A DNA stretch of 64,000 nt, taken from NCBI GenBank assembly GCA_034433305.1, contig DAOUAM010000069.1, forward strand, positions 21,345 to 85,344. Direction: 5' to 3'. A model generated the notes under the pieces. The model searched no databases and had not been told where the DNA came from. It was given only the letters and a program-made list of their open reading frames with translations. Every line of letters starts with the position of its first letter. Position 1 is the first letter of the stretch. The DNA is from DAOUAM01 sp034433305. GTDB lineage: Bacteria > Chloroflexota > Dehalococcoidia > Lucifugimonadales > DAOUAM01. The position numbers were made by a program, and so were the translations under genes. Shown here one piece after another: positions 29,311 through 37,219 of this stretch.

Positions 29311-30363
29311 ATGCTCACTATGCTCGCTGCCCTCCACGACGGCAAAGGGGCCATGCAGCTTGCCGAGATACAGAGGCCCACTCCTGGGCCTGGCGATGTC
29401 ATCGTCCGGGTGCGCGCCACCGGCATCTGCGGCTCCGACTTGCTCAACTACGGCATGAACACCACGCCCGAGACGGTGCCCGGCGGCCACGAGGTCGCCG
29501 GGGAAGTGGTGGAGGCCGGCCAGGGCGTGCCTCCGGCGCTGCTGGGGAAGCGCGTGGCCGTGGAGACCATCGGCCAGGGCCGCGCCTGCACCGTGTGCTG
29601 GTACTGCCGCATGGGCCAGTACCGCCAGTGCCTCGACCGCGTCCCCAGCGAGGGCGGCGGCTTCGCCCAGTACATGAAGCGCAAGGCCATCGGCTGCTAT
29701 CCCGTGCCCGATGGCCTCTCCTGGGAGGAGGCAGCCCTGGTGGAGCCGCTGGCCGTCTCGGTACACGCTGTCCGCCGGGGCCAGATGAGCGGCGGCGAGA
29801 CGGTGGCCGTGCTGGGCGCCGGCAATATCGGGCTGACGGCGGTGGCCGCGGCGCGAGCGCTGGGCGCAGGCAGGGTCTTCGTCACGGCGCGGCATGAGCA
29901 CCAGGCGGCGCTGGCCAGGTTCCTGGGCGCCGACGATGTGCTGCCGCCCGATGGCCTCGCCCTGCGCGAGGCCCTGGACGAGGCCACCGACGGCCTGGGC
30001 GCCGACCTGACCATCGAGACGGTGGGCGGCAAGAGCGACGCCACGCTGAAGCAGGCCATCCAGGCCACCCGCATGCAGGGGCGCATCGTCGTACTGGGTG
30101 GCTTCCGCGTCCCCATCACCCTGGACTGGCTGGAGCCTCTGCTGAAAGAGCAGGCCGTCATATTCTCCTCCTGCTACAGCGTCCTCAACGGCCACCACGA
30201 CTATGAGATAGCCATCAGGCTCATGGCCTCCGGCCGCGTGCACCTGAAGCCCATGGTCACCCACCGGTTCCCGCTGCAGGATATCCGGCGGGCCTTCGAC
30301 ACCGCCTATGACAAGTCCACAGGCTCCATCAAGGTGCAGTTGCACCAGCAAGAAGAGGGCTGA
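29311..30363 (+). CDS. Zinc-dependent alcohol/sorbitol dehydrogenase family
   Basis: MDR-family oxidoreductase of 350 residues. The catalytic zinc ligands are in TGICGSDLLNY (about 37) and GGHEVAGEV (about 58-66). The structural zinc region has only C-x-x-C and C spaced as RACTVCWYCRMGQYRQC, i.e. four cysteines. The NAD(P) motif is AVLGAGNIGLTAV. Likely substrates are polyols, sugar alcohols or threonine-like compounds. AGGAGG precedes the ATG. It fits the catabolic region. Confidence 0.92.
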   Translation: MLTMLAALHDGKGAMQLAEIQRPTPGPGDVIVRVRATGICGSDLLNYGMNTTPETVPGGHEVAGEVVEAGQGVPPALLGKRVAVETIGQGRACTVCWYCRMGQYRQCLDRVPSEGGGFAQYMKRKAIGCYPVPDGLSWEEAALVEPLAVSVHAVRRGQMSGGETVAVLGAGNIGLTAVAAARALGAGRVFVTARHEHQAALARFLGADDVLPPDGLALREALDEATDGLGADLTIETVGGKSDATLKQAIQATRMQGRIVVLGGFRVPITLDWLEPLLKEQAVIFSSCYSVLNGHHDYEIAIRLMASGRVHLKPMVTHRFPLQDIRRAFDTAYDKSTGSIKVQLHQQEEG

Positions 30364-30398
30364 AGATGTAGGAGAGAGCGATAAGACAGGAGAGGGCT

Positions 30399-30604
30399 AT
30401 GTCCAGGCGTGTTTTCATAGAAATAGAGCTGCCAGAAGACCTTGAGCAGCTCAAGTTGCCCAGGGGGGTGGACCAGCATTTGCAAGAGTTGCTGGACCGC
30501 CTCCCGCTGAGCGGCAAGAGGCAGAAGGACTGGTAGACCTGGCCGAGCTTCTTTCCCTGCTGAGATTGCGCTCTCAGAGGCTCTCACGGGAAGGGACACA
30601 ATAA
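30399..30604 (+). pseudogene. Frameshifted small protein gene upstream of the HNH gene
   Basis: The ATG at 30399 (with AGGAGAG upstream) opens MSRRVFIEIELPEDLEQLKL and reads to a stop at 30534-30536 after 45 codons. In the neighbouring frame, the same DNA from about 30,510 on reads PAERQEAEGLVDL then AELLSLLRLR, ending at 30604. The two halves together look like the short protein that, from memory, often precedes this type of HNH gene in Chloroflexota and cyanobacteria. A one-base change near 30,508-30,515 would explain the break. It is either a pseudogene or a recoding case. Confidence 0.65.
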
Positions 30605-30610
30605 TCAAGG

Positions 30611-30859
30611 ATGCGGCACGTCCCTGCGTGGTTAAGGCGGCTAGTTATTCAGCGGGCGGCGGACCGCTGTGAGTATTGTAGACTCTCGCAAGAGGGTCAA
30701 GAGGCTACATTCCACATAGACCACGTACTCCCAAGGGCGTCTGGGGGCCAGACTACTGAAGAAAACCTGGCGCTCGCTTGTGTGTCGTGTTCACTCCGTA
30801 AAGCAGCGCGACATCTGGTGATAGATCCAGAAAGCAGTTATGCTTGCCATTCGCCATGA
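30611..30859 (+). CDS. HNH endonuclease, apparently C-terminally truncated
   Basis: Predicted HNH nuclease of 82 residues. The zinc-ribbon and ββα-metal elements are RCEYCRLS (about 19-26), HIDHVLPRASGGQTTEENLA (about 35-54) and CVSCSLRK (about 57-64). Comparable proteins as I recall them carry some 40-50 more residues after SLRK-AR; here the frame ends at SSYACHSP, so the C-terminus looks lost. With the frameshifted partner just upstream, this pair looks like a decaying locus. Confidence 0.75.
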   Translation: MRHVPAWLRRLVIQRAADRCEYCRLSQEGQEATFHIDHVLPRASGGQTTEENLALACVSCSLRKAARHLVIDPESSYACHSP

Positions 30860-30924
30860 GGAGTCGTTACTGGGACGACACCCTCCTTTGTTATCTGTAT
30901 AGTTCCAGCCAAAAGGAGGCCCAT

Positions 30925-31875
30925 ATGCAGTACCGTAACTTCGGCAAGTCAGACCTGGTCACGTCGGTCATAGGTTTCGGCGGCTGGCCCATGGGCAGGG
31001 GCCACTATGGCTCCTTCGACGAGGACGAGGTCATCCGGGCCGTCCACGAGGCCATTGACCAGGGCATCACCCTGTTCGACACCGCCGCGGTCTATGGCTG
31101 GGGCGAAGGGGAGAAGCTCCTGGGCAGGGCGCTCAAGGGCAAGCGCGACAGGGTGGTGCTGGTGAGCAAGGGCGGCCGCCGCTGGGACGACCCCAGCAAT
31201 CCCCAGCTACGCGATAGCTCCCGCGAGGCGCTGACCAGGGGCCTGGAAGACAGCCTGCGCCGCCTCCAGACTGACCACCTGGACCTTTACCTCATCCACT
31301 GGCCCGACGAGTCCCGGCCCATGTCCGAGCCTATGAGCGCCTTCGCCGACTTCCAGCGCCAGGGCAAGATACGCTACGGCGGCGTCAGCAACTTCAGTGT
31401 GGCCCAGATGAAGGACTGCCTGGAGACCTTCCCCATTATCTGCAATCAGGTGGGCTACCACCTCTTCGACTTTCGCATGGAGCCGGAGGTGCTGCCCTTC
31501 TGTCGGCAGAACGGCCTGGGAGTCATGGCCTATGGCTCGCTGGCCCACGGCCTGCTCACCGGCGCCATGACCCCAGACACCAGGTTCGAGCCTGACGACT
31601 GGCGGCGCAGCCTGGTAGCCTTTGGCCAGCCCATATTCCAGGGCGAGCACTTCCTTCGCAACCTGAAGAAGGTGGACAGGCTCAAGGAGATCGCCGCCAG
31701 CAAGGGCAAGACCGTTGCCCAGCTAGCTCTCGCCTGGGTCATCTCCAACCCGGCCATCAGCGTGGCCCTGGTGGGCGTCCGCAGGCCGTCGGAGGTCCAG
31801 GAGAACGTCAGGGCCGCCGACTGGGCCATGACCGAGCAAGAGCGGGAGGATATACGCAAGGTGGTCATGTCGTAG
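30925..31875 (+). CDS. Aldo/keto reductase
   Basis: NAD(P)H-dependent reductase of 316 residues with the AKR TIM barrel. The catalytic tetrad is visible: Asp in LFDTAAVYGWGEGE with its Tyr (about 50-60), Lys in VLVSKGG (about 80) and His in YLIHWPD. The cofactor region near the C-terminus reads ALVGVRRPSEVQEN. ATG 30925 has AAGGAGG six bases upstream, which decides the start; the frame is open further 5'. It fits sugar or aldehyde metabolism of the region. Confidence 0.93.
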   Translation: MQYRNFGKSDLVTSVIGFGGWPMGRGHYGSFDEDEVIRAVHEAIDQGITLFDTAAVYGWGEGEKLLGRALKGKRDRVVLVSKGGRRWDDPSNPQLRDSSREALTRGLEDSLRRLQTDHLDLYLIHWPDESRPMSEPMSAFADFQRQGKIRYGGVSNFSVAQMKDCLETFPIICNQVGYHLFDFRMEPEVLPFCRQNGLGVMAYGSLAHGLLTGAMTPDTRFEPDDWRRSLVAFGQPIFQGEHFLRNLKKVDRLKEIAASKGKTVAQLALAWVISNPAISVALVGVRRPSEVQENVRAADWAMTEQEREDIRKVVMS

Positions 31876-31903
31876 GCGGGGCCAGGAGGGACGATTCCCA
31901 TCC

Positions 31904-32857
31904 TCAGAACCCCGCCTCCTTGTCGCACACGTACAGGAACGGCTCGTTGCTCAGGAAGCGGCGCAGGTTCTCCTTGAAAATCTGGCGGCGCCCGTCGTAC
32001 ATCTGGGGCGTAAGCGCCGAGACGTGGGGCGACAGGATGACGTTGGGCAGGTCCCAGAGGGGGCTGTCCTTGGGCAGCGGCTCCTGGGCCATGACGTCCA
32101 GCCCCGCGCCGGCGACGCGCCCTGAGCGTATGGCCTCGGCCAGCGCCACCTCGTCCACTATGCCGCCCCGCGACACAACGATGACCCTGGCGCCCGGCTT
32201 GAGCAGCCCGATGCGCCGGCGGTCTATCAGCCCCCGGCTCTGGGCAGTCAGCGGCGCAGTTACCACGAACCAGTCGGACATGCCTAGCAGGTCGTCCAGC
32301 TTCTCCATGCCCCAGATGGCCCGGACCTCTGGCGGCGCTGGCCTGGGCTTGATGTCCACGGCATAGACCTCCATGCCGAAGCCATGCGCCCGCCGTGCCA
32401 CGGCCATTCCTATGTCCCCCAGCGCCAGGATGCCCATGGTGCTGCCCCCTAGCTCCGCCATCCTGGCCGCGTACTTGCCCGCCTCCCAGCGGTGCGCCTT
32501 CTGGTCCTCCAGCAGGTCGCGGAAGTTGTGGGCCAGGGCGATGACCATTCCCATGGCATGGTCGGCCATGGGGTTGGCATGCGGCCCCCGGGCGTTGGTC
32601 AGCACCACGTCGCTGTTGACGATCTCGGGGATGCTGGTTATCTGGTCAATGCCGGTGCCGGGGCACTGTATCCAGCGCAGCTTGCGGGCGGCCAGGAACA
32701 CCTCCCGCGTCGGGAAGCCGAAGTACACATCGGCGTCGCGCACCTCCCGCTTCTGGTCCTCGACGCTCTGAGCGACGGCGAAGGTCACGCCGGGGAAGGC
32801 GCCGCGAAGTTCGTTGACGAAACTCTGTTCCACGTTGCCGGCCAACACGACTTTCAT
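31904..32857 (-). CDS. D-2-hydroxyacid dehydrogenase
   Basis: Second PGDH-type oxidoreductase, 317 residues. The NAD motif is degenerate, GILALGDIGMAVARRA (about 139-154, lacking one glycine of G-x-G-x-x-G). Catalytic residues lie in VVSRGGIVDE, GLDVMAQEPLP and LSPHVSAL. ATG 32857 follows AGGAGTC; the upstream extension is not supported. It is convergent with the aldo/keto reductase (29 bp between stops). Confidence 0.9.
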   Translation of the reverse strand: MKVVLAGNVEQSFVNELRGAFPGVTFAVAQSVEDQKREVRDADVYFGFPTREVFLAARKLRWIQCPGTGIDQITSIPEIVNSDVVLTNARGPHANPMADHAMGMVIALAHNFRDLLEDQKAHRWEAGKYAARMAELGGSTMGILALGDIGMAVARRAHGFGMEVYAVDIKPRPAPPEVRAIWGMEKLDDLLGMSDWFVVTAPLTAQSRGLIDRRRIGLLKPGARVIVVSRGGIVDEVALAEAIRSGRVAGAGLDVMAQEPLPKDSPLWDLPNVILSPHVSALTPQMYDGRRQIFKENLRRFLSNEPFLYVCDKEAGF

Positions 32858-32919
32858 GGCCTTGACTCCTCCTGTCCTGGTAGGACTGGAGTTTACTCCC
32901 ATGCCAGCCATGGGGCAAT

Positions 32920-33126
32920 ATGGGACTGGTGGGAAAGATGCTGGGGCTGGAAGAAATCAAGGCCATAGATAAGGCTATCGAGCGCGTGCTGGCCGACTAC
33001 CCGCCGGACAGCTACCGCTATGTGGTAGGCATCCGCGACATCGCGGTGCTGGAGAGACACGGCCCCGGTGGCAGGGTAAGGACCGTGGCGGTGTACAACA
33101 TCAGGCGGCAGGCGTATGAGGAGTAG
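32920..33126 (+). CDS. Small unknown protein
   Basis: 68 residues: a helical first half (LGLEEIKAIDKAIERVL) and a strand-rich second half (YRYVVGIRDIAVLERH, VRTVAVYNIRRQAYEE). No family recognised. Codon use looks like that of its neighbours, and the frame is bounded by a divergent dehydrogenase and a CCGGCCCTAGGGCCGG palindrome at 33134-33149 that may act as a weak terminator. The first in-frame start codon is used, which is uncertain. Confidence 0.5.
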   Translation: MGLVGKMLGLEEIKAIDKAIERVLADYPPDSYRYVVGIRDIAVLERHGPGGRVRTVAVYNIRRQAYEE

Positions 33127-33277
33127 CACAGGCCCGGCCCTAGGGCCGGACGCTTCGGGCGAGGAGTCATATCCTCCGGATTGCTCCGCAGCAAGCATCC
33201 TGACATTAAGATATACTGTGGCCATTGTGGGTAATATTGTGTAGAATTATTGTGTAGCATTTTGTGGAGCCAGTGAA

Positions 33278-33529
33278 ATGAGCACCAGGGTCATACAGGT
33301 CCCGATGGAGAAGGAGTTGCTGGAAGCACTGGACCTCCTTTCCAGAGCAGAAGGCCGGTCCCGCGCCGACCTGATCAGGGAGGCGTGCCGCCTGTACCTG
33401 CGGAGAATGGAGCAGGAGCGCCTGGACCGGGAATACATAGAGGGCTATGTCAGAGTCCCTGAAGGGCTAGCGTTGAGCGAGGCCCAGGCCGCACTGGCGG
33501 GCCAGGTATTGCCCGAGGAGGAGTGGTAG
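33278..33529 (+). CDS. Ribbon-helix-helix antitoxin (MazE/CopG type)
   Basis: 83 residues. The N-terminal RVIQVPMEKELLEALDLLSRA then RSRADLIREACRLYL (about 4-41) is a CopG-like ribbon-helix-helix DNA-binding domain. The acidic C-terminus (LPEEEW) is the usual toxin-neutralising tail. Immediately followed by a MazF-type toxin; such antitoxins repress their own operon. ATG 33278. Confidence 0.9.
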   Translation: MSTRVIQVPMEKELLEALDLLSRAEGRSRADLIREACRLYLRRMEQERLDREYIEGYVRVPEGLALSEAQAALAGQVLPEEEW

Positions 33530-33850
33530 GTGCGCCGGGGTGAGGTATGGTGGGCGAAGCTCCCACCGCCCGCTGGACGGCGCCCGGTAGTCCTTCTCTC
33601 CCGGGACTCGGCCTACAGGGTCCGCACCTCAGTCACTGTTGCTGCTGTCACCAGGACCACCAGGGGAATACCTGTGGAGGTGCCGCTGGATGAAAGCGAT
33701 GGCATGCCCATCCGCTGCGTGGTGAACCTTGACGACATCCTTACCATCCCCAAGGCCCTGCTGGAGGACAGGATAACAGTCCTGTCAAGGCAGAAGCTGC
33801 TTCAGGTCTCTAAGGCCATTGTCTTTGCTCTGGCCCTGGAAGAGCTTTAA
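33530..33850 (+). CDS. MazF/PemK-type mRNA endoribonuclease toxin
   Basis: 106 residues with the MazF beta-barrel pattern: MRRGEVWWAKLPPPAGRRPVV at the start, VTVAAVTRTTRGIPVEV, a central VVNLDDILTIPKA, and ITVLSRQKLLQV. GTG start directly after the antitoxin stop, without a gap. It would cleave mRNA at a short sequence; specificity cannot be read. The frame is intact, unlike several other toxins in this window. Confidence 0.92.
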   Translation: MRRGEVWWAKLPPPAGRRPVVLLSRDSAYRVRTSVTVAAVTRTTRGIPVEVPLDESDGMPIRCVVNLDDILTIPKALLEDRITVLSRQKLLQVSKAIVFALALEEL

Positions 33851-34069
33851 GTGCCTATCCGACAACCTTTGGCGGATGCACTCGGCCTTGAAACAATTCT
33901 CTGAGTAGGGGCAACCCTTGTGGTTGCCCCATCGGCCTTCCGCCTGGTGCCTATCCGACGACCTTGATGGTGGGCCGACAGGCCCACCAGGAACGGTTAA
34001 ATGACCGCTCGCCCTGAGCTTGTCCAGGGGTGCTTTACCAGCCGACGTGCAGTTATCGGATAGGCTCTA
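33848..34069. mobile_element. Miniature inverted-repeat element between mazF and the dehydratase
   Basis: Left end GCCTATCCGACAAC (33853-33866) matches the reverse complement of the right end, GTTATCGGATAGGC (34052-34065), with one mismatch. A third copy of the end, GCCTATCCGACGAC, lies inside at 33,951-33,964, so one element may have inserted in another. The interior also has a GTAGGGGCAACC half-repeat (33905-33930) and a CCCTGAGCTTGTCC palindrome half. It begins at the mazF stop codon and ends at the dehydratase stop codon. Confidence 0.75.
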
Positions 34070-34071
34070 AG

Positions 34072-35784
34072 TCATCGTACTTTGACCAGGCTCTCCGCCC
34101 TCAGGAAGTCGAAGTCGCAGCCTTTGTCGGCCTGGAGGATATGCTGGGCGTAGAGCCAGCCGTAGCCACGGGTGTGGTGCGGCTCCGGCGCGGGCGTCTC
34201 GGCCAGCCGGCGCTGGACCTCGCGCTCGTCCACCAGCAGGTCCAGCCGGCGGCTGGGCACGTCCAGTTCGATGATATCGCCGGTGCGGACGGCGGCCAGC
34301 GGCCCTCCGGCGGCGGACTCGGGCGTAACGTGGACCACCACGGTGCCGAAGGCCGTGCCGCTCATGCGGGCGTCGCTGAGCCGCACCATGTCGCGTATGC
34401 CCTGCTGGAGTACCCGCTTCGGTAGCGGCAGGAAGCCCCACTCGGGCATGCCAGGGCCACCTATTGGCCCGGCGTGGCGCATCACCAGCACGTCGTCGGG
34501 CCGGATGTCCAGCGCTGGGTCGTCAATGCGGTGTTCCATATCCTCGTGGTCCTGGAAGACCACGGCCCGGCCCCGGTGCCTCAGCAGTCCGGGCGACGCC
34601 GCCGTGGGCTTGATGACCGCGCCGCCAGGGGCCAGCGAGCCGTACAGCACCGCCAGGCCTCCCTCGGCGTTCAGGGGGTTGTCCAGGCTTCTGATGAGGT
34701 CGCGGTTGTAGTTGGGAGCGCTCCTGATGTTCTCGCCCAGGCTGCGGCCCGTGACGGTGGTAGTGTTGGTGTGCAGCAGAGGGGAAAGCTCCCGCAGCAG
34801 GGCAGGGAGGCCGCCGGCGTAGAAGAAGTCCTCCATCAGGTACTTGCCCGAGGGCTTCACGTTCAGCAGGAAGGGCGTCTCGCGGGAAAGCGCATCGAAG
34901 AGGGACAGGGGCAGGTCTATGCCCAGCCGCCCGGCGATGGCCGTCAGGTGGATGATGGCGTTGGTGGAGCCTCCGATGGCGTGCAGCGTGCGGATGGCGT
35001 TCTCGAAGGCCTCAGGCGTCATTACCCTGGAGGGGCGCAGGTCCAGCTCCACCAGCCTGACAATCTGCCTGCCGGCGGCCTCGGCCAGTTGCAGCCGGCG
35101 GGAGTCCACGGCGGGGATGGCGGCGTTGCCCGGCAGGGCGATGCCCAGCGCCTCGCCCATGGCGGCCATGGTGGACGCCGTGCCCATGACCATGCAGTGG
35201 CCCGGGCTGCGCACGATGCAGCTCTGCAACTCGGCCCAGTCCTCCTCGGTGATGCGCCCGGCCCGCAGCTCCACGGCGTAGCGGCGGCAGTCGGTGCAGG
35301 AGCCAAGCTCCTCGCCGCGCCAGTTGCCCTTGAGCTGCGGCCCGCCGGTGACCAGGATGGCCGGGACATCGGCGCTGGCGGCGCCCATGAGCAGCGCCGG
35401 CGTTGTCTTGTCGCAGCCGCCCAGCAGCACCACGCCGTCCAGGGGGTTGGCCCGGATGGACTCCTCCACGTCCATGCTCATGAGGTTGCGGTAGAGCATG
35501 GTGGTGGGGCGCATGTTGTACTCGCCCAGGGACATGACCGGGAACTCCAGTGGGAAGCCGCCGGCCTGCCAGACGCCGCGCTTCACGGCCTCGGCAAGCT
35601 GGCGCAGGTGGGCGTTACAGTGGGTCAGCTCCGACCAGGTGTTGCAGATGCCGATGATGGGCCTGCCCTCGTAGGCAGGCTCGCCGAAGCCCTCGGCCTT
35701 GAAGGCGGCGCGCCTGAGCCAGCCGTAAAGCTCTGGCGTGTCGAACCAGGCCCGGCTGCGATAGGGTTTCCCGTCGGTGGACAT
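34072..35784 (-). CDS. IlvD/Edd-family sugar-acid dehydratase
   Basis: Fe-S dehydratase of 570 residues. Family motifs: RSRAWFDTPELYG at the N-terminus, GICNTWSELTHCN (about 45-57), the cluster cysteines in LLGGCDKTTPALLMG (about 121) and SCTDC and SPGHCMVMGTASTM (about 194). The C-terminal half has RLSDARMSGTAFG. The RSR-WF start and the catabolic setting suggest a pentonate/hexonate dehydratase (arabinonate, xylonate) rather than the isoleucine-valine enzyme, but this is inference. ATG 35784. Confidence 0.9.
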   Translation of the reverse strand: MSTDGKPYRSRAWFDTPELYGWLRRAAFKAEGFGEPAYEGRPIIGICNTWSELTHCNAHLRQLAEAVKRGVWQAGGFPLEFPVMSLGEYNMRPTTMLYRNLMSMDVEESIRANPLDGVVLLGGCDKTTPALLMGAASADVPAILVTGGPQLKGNWRGEELGSCTDCRRYAVELRAGRITEEDWAELQSCIVRSPGHCMVMGTASTMAAMGEALGIALPGNAAIPAVDSRRLQLAEAAGRQIVRLVELDLRPSRVMTPEAFENAIRTLHAIGGSTNAIIHLTAIAGRLGIDLPLSLFDALSRETPFLLNVKPSGKYLMEDFFYAGGLPALLRELSPLLHTNTTTVTGRSLGENIRSAPNYNRDLIRSLDNPLNAEGGLAVLYGSLAPGGAVIKPTAASPGLLRHRGRAVVFQDHEDMEHRIDDPALDIRPDDVLVMRHAGPIGGPGMPEWGFLPLPKRVLQQGIRDMVRLSDARMSGTAFGTVVVHVTPESAAGGPLAAVRTGDIIELDVPSRRLDLLVDEREVQRRLAETPAPEPHHTRGYGWLYAQHILQADKGCDFDFLRAESLVKVR

Positions 35785-35807
35785 GGTGGACTCCTGCTTC
35801 GCTGACG

Positions 35808-36383
35808 TTATGGGCGGCTTGAGGACGGCCCCTGGCCAAAGAGCTGATATACCTCGGCCCCGAAGCCTTCGAGCACGTCCGAGTGGATGGTGTCCCCGAG
35901 CCCGTAGAGATGCGCCCGTTGCCAGGCACCATCAACTAGCATCAGCACTTCCACAGTCCTGGCCTCGGGCGAGACCAGCCAGCACTCCTTTACTCCAATG
36001 CGGGCGTAGTCTGTTATCTTGTCCTCGACGTCACGGCGGGTGTTGCTGGAGGACAGGACTTCCACCACGAGGTCGAGGGGGCCTTCAACAACCTGGCCTG
36101 GCATACCAGCCCGTTCCTTCCCGATGAATATCAGGTCTGGCTGCCGAGTGCGCAGCGGCTCTCTTTGTATCAGGACATCTACAGGTGCAAACAGTACTTC
36201 GCCCAAACGGTGTTCATCAACAAAAGGGGCCAGGATCAGGACCAATCGTCGAAGAATCCGCTGGTGCTCGAGTGTCGGCGCCGGCGCCATTATCATCTCT
36301 CCATCAACTATGTCATACCGCCGTTTTATCTCTGGCCCCTTCAGGTACTCCTCGTAGGTGAGCCGCCTCGTCTGCGTCGTCAT
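35808..36383 (-). CDS. Uma2-family (DUF820) restriction-like endonuclease
   Basis: 191 residues. The PD-(D/E)xK-like core shows RYDIVDGEMIMAPAP (about 22-36), RTRQPDLIFIG (about 78-88, containing the conserved D) and LVVEVLSSSNTRRD (about 105-118, E-x-L-S). Uma2 genes are numerous in Chloroflexota and cyanobacteria; the role is not known, though some are transposon- or defence-linked. Same strand as the dehydratase, 23 bp apart. Confidence 0.88.
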   Translation of the reverse strand: MTTQTRRLTYEEYLKGPEIKRRYDIVDGEMIMAPAPTLEHQRILRRLVLILAPFVDEHRLGEVLFAPVDVLIQREPLRTRQPDLIFIGKERAGMPGQVVEGPLDLVVEVLSSSNTRRDVEDKITDYARIGVKECWLVSPEARTVEVLMLVDGAWQRAHLYGLGDTIHSDVLEGFGAEVYQLFGQGPSSSRP

Positions 36384-36452
36384 GGCCTTGCTCCTTTCTA
36401 CCGGGCCGGCGCCGGCCCCGTCCGGACCTGCGTCGGCAGGTGAGACAGCGGG

Positions 36453-37079
36453 CTACTGCGATTGCGTCACGGCCCGCAGCCGGTCGCTGGTCCAGCGCTT
36501 CAGCGCGTCCAGGGCCGGCGGCGCGACGTAGAAGACCTGCACGTCGGGCGGGAACTGGACGCGGTGGTCCTCGCGGATGAACAGCACGCCGGCCTCGCCC
36601 TCCTTCAGCGTCTCGTTTATGCGGGCGCTGATGTGCTCGTAGCGCTTCTGGGTGGTCTCCTGGTAGCCCTGCCAGGCCAGCCTGGACACCTTCTCGCTGG
36701 TCAGGCCGATGGCTATGCAGCGCTGCCAGTCGGAGCTTTCCTCCACCAGCGACCGGTCTTCGGTGGCCTCCAGCTTCGCCGTGGACTGGCACAGCGCCTG
36801 AATGAAGGAGTAGCCCCTGGGGTTCAGCGACTCGATGAGCCTCATGCCTTCCTCGCCGTCGCTGAACACCGTTTCGTGATAGACGTGCAGCACCTGGCCC
36901 AGCGACCTCTCCAGCCTGTAGATGTGGTCACGTAGCTCGCTCCAGTACTGGTCCAGGAGACGCTGGCCCTCCTCCGGCGCCTCCGGCCCGAATATGAACG
37001 TGGGCACCAGGAATAGCTTCCTGTTGGCCCTGAACTGCTCTGCCTGGGGTTTAGGCATCTGGCTTAGCGGAGTACTCAC
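36453..37079 (-). CDS. Conserved protein of unknown function
   Basis: Unrecognised 208-residue soluble protein. It is mostly helical with a strand pair near the C-terminus (AGVLFIREDHRVQFPPDVQVFYV, about 160-182). No signal, no membrane segment. Its gene lies 69 bp upstream of Uma2 on the same strand. Codon use resembles the neighbours. ATG 37079. Confidence 0.65.
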   Translation of the reverse strand: MSTPLSQMPKPQAEQFRANRKLFLVPTFIFGPEAPEEGQRLLDQYWSELRDHIYRLERSLGQVLHVYHETVFSDGEEGMRLIESLNPRGYSFIQALCQSTAKLEATEDRSLVEESSDWQRCIAIGLTSEKVSRLAWQGYQETTQKRYEHISARINETLKEGEAGVLFIREDHRVQFPPDVQVFYVAPPALDALKRWTSDRLRAVTQSQ

Positions 37080-37219
37080 TGGCAGTCCCTACCCTTGTGG
37101 AGATTGTCCTGGAATGGAGTCCACCATCATTTTATCTGCCAGCCAGGGCCGGCTCCAACTGGCGCGGATGGCATAGTGAGGCCGGGGCCGGCCGGCGGCC
37201 CGCCTGCTCCGGGCGCAGC

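Noticed and set aside
33278..33850. mazEF as a fourth module with flanking gene-end duplication
   Set aside because: I found no copy of a neighbouring gene end on either side; only a miniature element follows it.
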